A stretch of 64,000 bases of DNA, from assembly GCF_014805625.2 (NCBI RefSeq), contig NW_023998464.1, positions 7,907,813 through 7,971,812 of the forward strand, given 5' to 3'. Made by a program: the position numbers and the translations under genes. The DNA is from Glossina fuscipes. Taxonomy: Eukaryota; Arthropoda; Insecta; Diptera; Glossinidae. Shown here piece by piece: positions 9,898 through 20,739 of the stretch (its first letter is position 1; each line of letters opens with the position of its first letter). The notes beneath the pieces were generated by a model. The model saw only the letters and a list, made by a program, of their open reading frames with translations, ran no database searches and was not told where the DNA came from.

Positions 9898-12342
9898 AAC
9901 AGGAAAAAATGCATTTCAACTTCACTTAGTCGCAGCCATCATACGCCGTCCAATGTAGGATAGAGTGTACTTGTTATCGAAAAAATTATTAGCTGATATT
10001 AGAAACCATATGTTGTCTGGAATCAATGGCAAAGACTTCGACTACATTTGTAACTTATTATAAGCATGGTTCTCTGTAAACTTTAGGAATCGCTGTCATG
10101 CTTATGTCGCAAATGCTTTTTTTTATGGCAGCAAATATTGATTTCCGATAGTCACTTCAAAGTGTTTTGCTTTCTAAGTTTTTATATGTTACCGGTTCTA
10201 GACCCCGCTTCTTATCAGAAGTACCACTACTTTGTTCCTCGAAAACTGAAGTGAAATTAAGTCCACGCAAATGCGCTTAGGCTTAGCAGAACGGAACGTA
10301 AGGTATATTATGTTAATGATATAGCACAATGTTACATACGAAAAGACAATTTACGTCTCTGGTAATCTTTTATACCGTGAGTGCAGTAAATTATTACAAA
10401 CACATACACAATGCGCCACAAATAAGATTTTAAGTTCAACTTTAAGTAAATGCCTGAAAGTACACATGTCTCCACGCATCATATACTGACGCAAATACGT
10501 TAATATTTATGCGTTTTATATATTACAGTATGTAAAATTTTAACTGGAAATAAACATACAGTAGTGAAAAATACTAATAATATATGTACGCGATACCTCA
10601 GTACATAAATAAATATATAAATAAATAAATAAATAAATATATGTATATATTAAACATATATATATATATATATATATATTAAACATCCATAGGTGTATAT
10701 GCTTCCTTAAGTGCACACGTACACGTCTAGCCACTCTCTTACAAAAAATAATATAAAAGTCTCATAAATTTCTCATAACATCTATAAACGCGCTTATAAA
10801 TGGTGTGGTGTAACCACATTCATAGTTACATAAATAGTTTTATATGCCTGAAGCAATTTCATTTACCAAAGTCATTGTCCTAGCATTTGAGGCGTACTGT
10901 GCTTATAAAAGTGCATACGTATAATGTGCAAAACTGAAGGCAAAACTATATATAAATATAGGTAATATTTTTCTAGAGCATACTTATATATTTATGTACC
11001 GTATTTGTATATAGGTATGGATAAGTGTAGTTAGTTAGATACTTACATATAATAAACAGTTTCATTTGTGGTTTGTTGACTTTGTTGGGATTCTGTTATA
11101 TTTGCCTTTGCGTTTCGTTTGTAGGGACGTGACTGGAGTTGTCAAAAAAAGTTCATAAACTCAATAGGAAACGATGAGCTTTGGTTGCGCTACAAAGTAA
11201 GATGAAACTCTTTCTGAATTTAGAGTCGCGCAAGTTTTTCAAAAGAATTATATGTAACGCGGAGACGCTGAAGAAACATTAAGTAAGACTTGGTCATTTG
11301 AAATTACATTTAGTCGAAGCCTTGGAGCGGGACTACGGTACTACGCGACATTGTGAGTAATTTTGTCGAACTTATTTACAAAGGACTCTTTTTTGAAATA
11401 AATTTTTAAGACATGTCTTTACGATTGTTGGGTTGCTTGGAGATATTTTTTAATAACTTTTTCGTAAGAAATGGGCGGCACACAATTCTCTGCTAATGAC
11501 CAACATTTTTTTAGAAGATGTCCTTGGCGGGTCTTAACAGAAAGAAGTCTGCGAAAAATTGCTTGTCTGTATTTTTCGTTCAGCAATCCTAGGACTTCTG
11601 CGGTGATGATAAAATGATTTTGTCAGAAAAATGGAAGAGATTTTCAATCGAAATGACACATGTTTGGTTTAATAAAAAATATAAGAAAATGATGTGTAAA
11701 TGTAAATGTGGATGAAAAATGTCACCTTCTTCACTTAATACATGCGATTTGGTGATTACATATTAGAAGATTTTTAGTTGTAGTCTTTTATCCAGATGAA
11801 AGTAATTTCGAATAGTAAGTGAACTGTCGCTTGGACGTTTAAAACGATATAGTTTTTCAAGCAGAGTAAACGTGGAATTCTATTTACTCTACCGGCATGA
11901 GTTGCATAGAATTTTCAGGTATAGACTGGATGCAGGGAAAGTAGGCAAAATATGGCTATTTTTTATTGCAATTTTTTAGGCAATTAACGAAATCACATGC
12001 TTTTTAAATAGCACCAATCTTCAAACGAAAGCTGTCAAAATGTCATGAGTTTACAAGTTAGAGCTTTTTAAGTTAAAATGAAGCTACAGACGAAATGAAT
12101 AACTGACCACGTTTCATTCATTTTCGGTCTTTGGCACCATTCCATCTAAATCTCGAAAATTTTGGGATTTCAAAGAATAATTTTTAATAGTGCCTTCAAG
12201 TACAGCTGTTTCATTTCTAAGGACAAACTATGCAAAGCTTTGGAAGCCTAGCATTTGGTAAGGGTCATGAACAATCATTTGGGCGAGAAATTTTTTTTCA
12301 TCTGTGAAAATAATACAAGTTAGATAACGTCTTAGAGACATG
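9898..12342. other. Gene-free AT-rich stretch
   Basis: No exon, RNA gene or recognisable transposon protein was found. A simple-repeat patch lies at about 10605-10680. Confidence 0.5.
10605..10680. repeat. (AAAT)n followed by (TA)n simple repeat
   Basis: A run of AAAT units (about 10605-10640) is followed by mixed AT and an uninterrupted TA run (about 10657-10679). Confidence 0.9.
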
Positions 12343-12398
12343 CATCGTCCTGTACTTTGCAGAAATAAAACATCGTCCTGTACTTTGCAGAAATAAAA
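12343..12398. repeat. 28-bp tandem duplication
   Basis: A 28-base unit beginning CATCGTCCTGTACTTTGCAG is repeated exactly twice, head to tail (12343-12370 and 12371-12398). Perfect identity suggests a recent local duplication. No coding context is visible. Confidence 0.9.
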
Positions 12399-12739
12399 CG
12401 TCAGTAAGCGACTTTGGCCATTTTAATAATGAATTGATTCAGTAACGCATTACTTAATAATGTATGCAAGTAATCCGGTCTGATCTCCTTGGTTGAGCAA
12501 TCGAGCCGGTTGTACCTTATTTTGAAAACGTTATGAAAGTCATTCGCTTGTAACATTAAACTGATTTACCACAACACTTTTCTGTTACACACGCCTTAGA
12601 AAAACATTACAAAGAATGTGCAAGCGGGACAGTTAAACACTCGATCCGTCTTCATCTTCTAAAATCTTCATTTACTTTCGTAATACAATAAATAAAATTG
12701 GTATCAGTTTCATGGTAGTCTTTATATAGAAGAAGGCTC

Positions 12740-14129
12740 AGATCGTTGATCCACGCATGATACGAAACAAAGCGCAATTAATACGAGCCTTAGGTTTAGG
12801 TGATGGCATGGTTTGGGCTCTGGATTTAGATGACTTTCGTAATCGATGCGGCGATACTGTCCATCCTTTGTTAACTCAGATACACGACGTTTTAAGAAAT
12901 CCTCCAAGTGATAAGGATCAACATGTGAGATAATTTTCAAAGGGATTTTATAAATAAACTTAAAGCTTTTCAGTGCAGCCGATTTAATTTCGTTTGAAAT
13001 GGAGTTTGACACAGAGATAAATAGTGCGCAACAAGTACCTTCTGAATCAGAGTGGGATAGCGAAAATTCTCCTGAAGAAGTGAATATTACTGAAATGGAG
13101 TAAGAGGAAGATGTAGAGGGTTTCGATATTATTTCTAGTGCTGAACTGACGCGTGCTTTAGAACCTTCCTTATCTAATGACTTCAAAGTTGTATGTTATT
13201 TTACTAATTGGCCTTGGTATCGCCAAAATGGAGGTAAATACTTTCCTGAGGATATTGATGCCCACTTGTGCTCCCACATTGTCTACGGTTTTGCTGTACT
13301 AAATCGTGGAACCCTTAATATTCAGCCTCACGACGCGTCGTAACGTATCTTTCCAAAGGCATTAAAGTTAGTGTAGCTAGCAGCTAGCTGGAATGATTAG
13401 GCTGGCGATAAATACGCTGGGCTTGTTAGAAGTGCAGCTGCTAAATCACACTTTGTAAGAAATGTTATTGGTTTCATGGAAAAATATGGTTTTGAAGGCG
13501 TGGACTTGGACTAGGAATATCCAGTATGTTGGCAAGTTGACTGCAAGAAAGGTCGCCCCGACGAAAAGGAAGGTTTTAAACAATTGGTGATTGAGCTATC
13601 CGAGGCCTTTAAAGCATAGCACTGATTGCTTTCCTCAGCTGTCTCACCTAACAAAAAGGTAATTGATGCAGACTATGACGTGACGCAATTATCTGAATAT
13701 TTAGATTGGATTGCTCTTATGACATATGATTATCATGGACAGTGGGATAGGAAAACTGGGCACGTGGCCTCTATGTACGATTATCCTAGCGACGTAGAAA
13801 ACTTTAACGTTAACTTTTCGATTAATTATTGGTTAAAAAGTGTATCGGAACGCAAAAAATTAATTATGGCTATGCCAATGTATGGGCAATCCTTTATCCA
13901 GGCCAGCGATCACGACTTAAGTGCTTACGGCAGCGGAGAAGAAGGAGAGGCCACAAAAGCGCGTGGTTTTTTGTCCTATTGTGAAAGTTGCAATTTTGTT
14001 TCATGGAACAACTTTTCTAAAATTAGGTTTGGTATGGGGAGTACTCATAAAAAATATCCGTTCCAATCAACCTTCAATGGGGCTCGTCCCTCAGGAAAAC
14101 AAATATGTCTGAAAGTGTTCAGAAAATGA
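12740..14129 (+). pseudogene. Multi-domain GH18 chitinase (Cht10-like) pseudogene fragment
   Basis: Plus-strand segments match insect group II chitinase with tandem GH18 domains. From 12748 the end of one catalytic domain is readable (RNKAQLIRALGLG...MVWALDLDDFRNRCG). A 49-bp GT...AG intron-like gap (12925-12973) and an acidic linker follow. The next GH18 domain starts at about 13188 (KVVCYFTNWPWYRQNGGKYF). Damage: TAA at 13101; about a dozen codons deleted with a frame change near 13335-13345; TAG at 13398 (GGWND region); TAG at 13512 replacing Trp in the catalytic motif (FEGVDLD-stop-EYP); TAG 13617 and TGA 13623. From 13626 an open stretch carries TYDYHGQWD, GQSF and EAxKARGFLSY-like motifs, then degenerates before the C-terminal barrel strands. 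The chitin-binding modules and the rest of the gene are absent. An intact chitinase cannot be made from this locus. Confidence 0.85.
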
Positions 14130-14154
14130 ATCTGAACCTGTTAATATAATAAAA

Positions 14155-14245
14155 GAAGGGTCTATCTTAAGCCCTTCGGGATGTTACACACACCCACAAC
14201 AAGCACAAACTTAATGTACCCTGTACTACAAGTCGGGTGGGGTGC
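14155..14245 (-). mobile_element. 5' fragment of the ATACCC-ended repeat (family A)
   Basis: On the minus strand from 14245 the fragment reads GCACCCCACC...ACAGGGTACATTAAG, then TTTGTGC and, after a divergent stretch, CTTAAGATAGACCC. The same blocks occur in the same order at the start of the full-length copy ending at 50591. Only about 90 bases survive. The fragment begins some 25 bases after the chitinase relic, so it may mark the break that truncated that relic. Confidence 0.55.
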
Positions 14246-14994
14246 ATTAAGCGCAATTTCAAAATGCACAGTTTGGAGTAAGAATTTTTGAAAACCCTAT
14301 TAATATTTATCGCGCATTGTACAGCCTTATTGTTTCTTCAGATGAGTCTAATTAAATTTTATACTGTTTTGGAAATATATTCTTTTTTTTAATTTAGAAA
14401 AATTCAAATTTATTTCTAAACAGTAATATTTCTTAACTAAGATATGCTTACACTCAACGATTACTTATAATTGATATACAATTCATAACGCACGCAAAAA
14501 CAAAGAAAAATAATAGAAGAAAACAGTTTAAATAATTGAGTCATAAATAAATTATGATTAATTGCTAAGGCACTGCACACATAATAAACGAGAAATATAT
14601 GTATATATTTGTTTCAATTCAAATAATTCCTTAAAAAAATATATTTATGGGCCGCAGATAGTGGTACCTTATATGTGTGTTAACTTTTAATTCTTATCGG
14701 GATATGTGACTTGTGAATAAAGTCGTACGCCCTTATTTTAAATGTCACAGGGTTATTAGAAGTGCCAAGATATTGTTGTTTTTGATTTTTGTGGCTTCTC
14801 AACGTTGGTTTGTAACCAAACTGATACAAAGACTTTGACTATCGATCCGGAATACCAAATTTGATATGGTTACACAAAATATCATAAGAAAACAAATTTT
14901 TTTTTTACGATTAGTTACCAGTCACAACATCAGAATAAGACCGTAATGTAGATATTGTTCTTTGAGTTTATTTGTATGCAATCCATAAATTTTT
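14246..14994. other. AT-rich spacer without recognised features
   Basis: I see no coding or RNA feature between the two repeat copies. Confidence 0.5.
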
Positions 14995-15930
14995 ATACCC
15001 TACATCACTTGTGGTATAGGCTATATTATATTTTTGTGGACTTACGTAACATTCAGAAGCACTTAAGATGGACCCACTCCTTATTATATCGTATTCTCTG
15101 TCCATCTGTCGGTCCAAAGTCTGTCTACGTAATTTTGTGCTCAAAGTACAGGGTGCAATTTTAGGGATATTTTAATGAAATTTGGTACACTGGCGAGTTT
15201 TGATCCAAGGACGAATGTTTGACTTTGGAATGTCGTTATATGGAAAAATTGCAATGTTCAAAATTTTTCGATAAAACTCGCTATGTTATACGAATTCAAC
15301 ACTCTAAATTGCTATGATATATTTTGTTCGGCTGGGAAAATTTTTAATATGGTAGAAATTAATCTTGGTGAATTTAAACGTAGGTCTATAGGAATTTTTA
15401 TGAAATGTAATACTTTGTATGCCAAAAATGCCTAACCGTTTTATGATGAATGTTTTATGAGGAAAATTTGTTCATGGTAATAATTTGGTACAGAAATCAA
15501 GTGGACCAAGTTTGAGCCACATGAGTGTGTCCCACTCCATGCAAGATTTCTTACGAATAGAAAGTCCTTTAGAAAAAGATTGAATTTTTAATATTTTGTG
15601 AGAAAGGTTGGTCCATAGCAGCAACTGAAGGAAATTTGGGTCACCTAGGTCTACTTTTTAGCTGTGACATGTAGAGGCGTTAATATATAATATAATAAGC
15701 AAGCTCTTTTACGGAGAGAAAGTCTACTTTCAAATTTTTTTTCACGGAAACTGGGAAATAGTAAAGTTTTTAGGAAGTAAATTAAGTTTGTTAACTTTAA
15801 ATCACGCTATGTCATATTTTGGGAATTTTCCAACATGCGAGTTGTCATGAAAGGCATGATTTTACATAAAAATAACGGGTAATTTTTGGGGTACTATTAC
15901 CTGTGTTCTAAAAGAAGCGGCGTAGGATAT
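14995..15930 (+). mobile_element. Full-length copy of TIR repeat family A (936 bp)
   Basis: The copy begins ATACCCTACATCAC and ends GCGGCGTAGGATAT, inverted repeats with 10 of 14 bases matching. It aligns along its length with the minus-strand copy at 49668-50591. Shared blocks, in order, are GGTATAGGCTATATTA, GTGGACTTACGTAA, CTTAAGATGGACCCAC, TGGTCCATAGCAGC, TTGGGTCACCTAGGTCTACT and GCAAGCTCTTTT...GGAGAGAA. It has no coding capacity. It is interpreted as a non-autonomous DNA transposon defined by its inverted ends and conserved length. Confidence 0.65.
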
Positions 15931-18526
15931 CTATGAACGACCTTGCCGTACAACTTCTATCTCTCTTTGACCGTTTACGTTTTGCTTACATATAAATGCC
16001 TCCGCTTGATTAGTTCCTTTTTAACATCGATCTCCATCGCTCCATATGTTTCTCTGTATTTCCATCCGAGCTTAATTTTTTATCTCTGCTATTCTCTCCC
16101 GTCTATGCTTCTCATCTTTTTCTTCTTGTCTTTCTATTTCTGCTTTTGTAATTCTCTTTCTTTCGTATTTGCCAATTTGCTGTAAATGGATAAACAGCGA
16201 TTTAATCGACACGAAATGCAAAAGACTTTACTCTGTATTATGCATTTAGTTATAAGTGGGTTTAAGTGCGATTTTGCGAGTGAAACATTTACTCAATGTT
16301 TGTACCCTAATATAATAAAGGACCCTAGCAGATTTATACCCAAAGGCAAGGAATCTTAGATTACATTTAGATTTCAAGATTTCTATTTTTTTCGTTTATT
16401 TCTTTATACAAGCCGGCATTAGAAACGTTTCGCGATTGATACCAAAATATTTTTTGTGCTCCGTGTGTGCTTGCTTATATTATTGGTTTTTCTTCAGTAC
16501 TTAGCAAAAATCAATAAAATGACTTTAAACTGATTTAATTAAACAAATCATTTCCTGCAGCATAAACTACGTTGAATGTCTTTCAAATGTGTTCATTCAT
16601 TAACTTACCTTCCGCTTTACCTTATTTACAAATGATGGCCTCAGGTCAGTGCATTAAATCAATGTTAACTGATTTCACTTTGAAGTGATCCGAAGAATTT
16701 TTATTTCGCTTCAAAGCAACAGTTAATTTGTATGCTATTCGTGTGAAAACTGTCCGATTAAATTCTATGACTTGTCAGCAAAGAGAAACTCAAAACAAAA
16801 TACGACATTTAATCGTAGGCATTTTAAAATGAACATGTTTGTAATTAGATGCCTGCCGATACATCGGCATGCATAAACTTTATCTAGAGAGAACTACCCG
16901 ATTTATACTTACATTTGCCATATGTATGTAAATAAAGGTAAGGGCGATTGCAACTGTATCGGCCAAAACGGAAATACATTGCAATGTAAATCCGTACTAA
17001 TCAGAAAATATTAAAGCAACAAATGCAAACAAAAAGCATTGCTAATGAAATACACAAAAAACTTCTCTATTTGCTATATATAAATATGTGAATACATTTG
17101 TGAGAGAATGAGAAAACAGGCGAGAGAAAAAAAGAGGAATTGCTAAAGGAAAAAAATTGGTTCCGTTTCAATTCAAATTTATAGTCAGTCATATTTTGCT
17201 TAATTTATGCCAAACCCACACAAATATGTGCACATAATAAATGCACAGATGCATACACATAGAAGTGCGCACATATATTATAGTTTGTTTAAGTAATTTA
17301 AACGTTTCAGTAAATGTAAATGTTTGACTTTATACTTCATTTTTTTCTGCTTTCATAATGAATTTCGGTGAAGAACAAACAAAATGTTATTTAATATGCA
17401 AATTTTCCGGTTATAATAGCCCGTAAAGAAAAAGATTTTTCAATTTGTAACATTTGTTTGCATTTAACGTTTGAATATCTTAATAATTAGGAATACGTTG
17501 TAATCGGCAGTAGCGGTAAGATAAGAGAAATTTATACAGTAAATGATATATCGCTCTTAAGTGTCCCACTAACTACGGCAGCTAACGCCGAAGGTTTTAG
17601 ATAATTACCAATGGTGTATACCGATGCGAATTACATTAGTGACGCAAGATCTTGAGCAGTTTACATCTCTTGGGTATTGGATACAACAAGAAGAAATCAT
17701 ATTCATAGCGAAAAAATATCTTGAAGTCTCCCATACTTATAAAAGTTTGTTTTAGAAAAATAAGAAACTGTTTTTGACTTGTTAACTGCTGCGAATAATG
17801 AGCGCAATAATTTGAGGATGATAAGTTTTTTTGGAAAATTCTACCAGTAATTGTTGTAGTTCTCTTTTGTTTGTTTGCTTATTTCTTTTTTTTTGTTGTC
17901 TGACCCTTTGGTCTAGCGTTTTTGCCCCACTCTGTACATTCCTCTGTTTGATTGTTTATACCTCTCTCATTCCTCTGTACACGTTTCTTTCTGTGACCAT
18001 TTTTCGCTTGTCTTCGTCTAAGCATAAATTTGAGATTTTGTTAGCTTGCCGTTAGGCGTCTTTTTTCTTCCGGTGTATGTATATTACTGCGCTTACTCGC
18101 CGGCTTTTTTGTCTGCGTTTACTTTTGTATACTTGGTGTTTTCTTCGTTTGTAGTTTCGTGCGCCTTTTGGCACACGTGTGCATTTTTTAAGTTATCTTC
18201 ATCGTTGGTTCATTAAATGTTCCTCTTGTGCTTATTTTTACGTTTCTCGTTCCCTCTGTTTGTTCCTGCGTATGTCCCGTTAATCTTTGTAGAAAATTAT
18301 AAGTTCGAATACGCATTCTCTCTGTTGATTTGCTTAGTGCTCACCTTTGACCTTGTTTATTTCTTTCCCCGTCGCTTTGTTTCTCCGTTGTCTCTGACCT
18401 CTTCTCCTTCTTTGCAATTTTTTCACTATAATCAGATAATCCTCAACGCTGTTCTCAATATTTCTGAGCGTGTGGCGTTGCTCGTGCACCGAAACGTACA
18501 TTTGGCGGGCGTCCCGCTTTCATTTT
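15931..18526. other. Gene-free stretch, partly T/C-rich
   Basis: Long pyrimidine-rich patches (about 15940-16180 and 17850-18420) create open frames with Leu/Phe/Ser/Cys-rich translations on the plus strand. These resemble no known protein and are low-complexity artefacts. Nothing else is recognised. Confidence 0.5.
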
Positions 18527-18856
18527 GCCACCTACATCACTTGTGATGCAAGGGTATATCAAAATTGTTCGGATGCATGCAATACTCAGAAGGGCTTCAC
18601 ATAGACCCACCTCTTTTTTATCGCTAGGTTCAAGAAACGATTCAGAGGTTCTATCTAATCTAGTCTCTCTGTATGGCTTGTATTCTTGTCCTTAACCTGC
18701 AGGTCGCCATTGTGGAGATATTTTGATGAAATTCGATATAGCGCCGTGTTCTGGCCCAAGGACGAACCGCCATTGAAAATGTTTCGAATCCCTTCTAATA
18801 TCATTCCTTATTTCGAAAAGTCGATATATGGATAATGGTAGGGTGGTGTATAGCAG
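18527..18856 (+). mobile_element. Internally deleted copy of family A
   Basis: It begins GCCACCTACATCACTTGTG, shares AGACCCACCTC and the TGGAGATATTTTGATGAAAT...CCCAAGGACGAA block with the copy at 14995, and ends GTGGTGTATAG. At about 330 bp it lacks roughly the 600-bp 3' interior of the full copies. Confidence 0.5.
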
Positions 18857-20676
18857 TATTGTGAGCCCTGTCCCATTGTAGGGTTTCTACTTTTAATTGT
18901 TTCACTGGCTGTCTTATCTCCCTTTTGTAAGTTCTTTTTACTATTTACATTTTCTCATTTTATTCATCATTTGAGCTATGTTTTGCCGGACGTGTGTTTG
19001 TCCATTTGGTGCTTAATCCTGAATTTTCCAAAGTTTGAGAATGAGCAAATCACTAAAAAATCCCTGTTGTTAGTGTCATTAAAGAAAATTGCGTATCCTT
19101 CCGTTAGATAAGGTCTTTTTAAACCGGAAAATAAGCAACCTCGTCGTTGGGATTATTTTTATCTGCTGCCTGCTATGCTTTGTAGTCCTGCATTAATTAA
19201 GTATAAAACCAACACTTTTCAAAGCATAACAAATTTGAAAGGAGACCAACGGAAACCCATATTTTCAACCAATTTACTGTGGGTGTGTGATTTTCTTGAA
19301 AATATTCTGTGTCTATGCGATAGATTTTCAATTTAAAAGATTTATGATATTAGTTTTTATTATTATCTTGATGTTGGATGAATAAATAATCTAATGGACA
19401 CATTTGATGATGATGAACTTCAAAAATAATATACATTGCGGCAAAAAAGTATCGGGAATAATTGAATTAAAATACATTTTGTATTTAATTTTTAAGATTT
19501 ACATAACACTCTTTAAAGTAAAGCGATTTAAGTCATTAAAGTATTTATAAAAATGTTTTGAGAAAATTGTTAATGTTTCTTTTGTACTCGCTTCGTTCTA
19601 TCCATCGAGTTCAGTCGGATAAAGTAGTAGATTGAGTTTTGGGAAGAGCAAAACGTCCCAGGGAGCCATGTAGTGCACGCAGTGCTCGGTCAAAAAGATT
19701 AAATAGCTTGTATTGGAATGAGTTCTGATAATGTTCATCTGTTTTCACTTTTGAGGTCTGAATCAAAATGTCAAGAAACATTTCTTTTAAATAAATTGTA
19801 AGCGCCAGTAATTTTCTTATAATTTAAAGGAGTTTAAATGCCTTGGTTTAGCTTGAGTTTCTTCACAAAATGACTTCTAGGCTAGTTTCGTTGGCTTCCT
19901 TCAATGATTTTCATGTTTTTACGTTCTTTATAAAATATAGACCATCTCCTCCATTCTCCATCTTTTGTGCATTAAAAATAGTTCAACATTCTAAAATTTG
20001 TATAAACGCATTTGCGTTTTTTTTTTTTTTTTTTTGAAGAGATTTTTGCTTATGAAAATGGAAGCTTCAAAGCACGTAAAAACTGTGCTTTCGGCCTTTT
20101 TTCGAACAGGGCGTAGTTGTGACAGCTGCCGTAAATTTGCCGTTTTTACCATTACAAGCCGCAATTTTGCACCTAGAACCATAAATCAATATCTAGTGAT
20201 CATTGAGTCATTCTTTTGTTTTTTGTTACAACTAAATAAAATTCAAAGGGGTTTTTCGTTTCCCGATAATTTCTCTCCTTCGAATATTTTAAGGAGGAAA
20301 TAGACGCGTATTTTCTTTACTAGTTCATTTCAATTCGTGTATTTATCTATTTATTTATTTATTTTTATTTTTTTTTGTACGTGTACGTATTACGTACTAC
20401 TTTCTTCAATGAGAGATTCTTATTATAACAACAAAAATAAAGTAATAAAAGTCTTACTTGCTAGGGTCAGACGGATTGTGATCTTGCCTGACTATGCATT
20501 TTTTTTCTCTCGAATGCTTTTTATTACAATTTTTGGATACAGACACAATATTAAATCTCTTACATATGATAGATGGAAAGTACGCGTACATGTGTGCGGT
20601 CGTAAGCATTGTAAGTATGCGGCCAAGACTCTCAGTTGTCCTGTTTGCGTTCTTCATTTAAAACTTCTAGACTATT

Positions 20677-20699
20677 CTCTCTCCCTCTCTCTCTCTTTC

Positions 20700-20736
<37 letters not shown>

Positions 20737-20739
20737 GCG
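20677..20739. repeat. (CT)n followed by (TA)n microsatellite
   Basis: A short CT-rich run passes directly into a TA run with one TG interruption. Confidence 0.9.

Noticed and set aside
12722..13186. 154-codon minus-strand open frame
   Set aside because: Antisense to the chitinase linker and GH18 end, which match the family on the plus strand.
15943..18546. Plus-strand Leu/Phe/Ser-rich open frames resembling membrane proteins
   Set aside because: They arise from T/C-rich low-complexity DNA and show no conserved motif.
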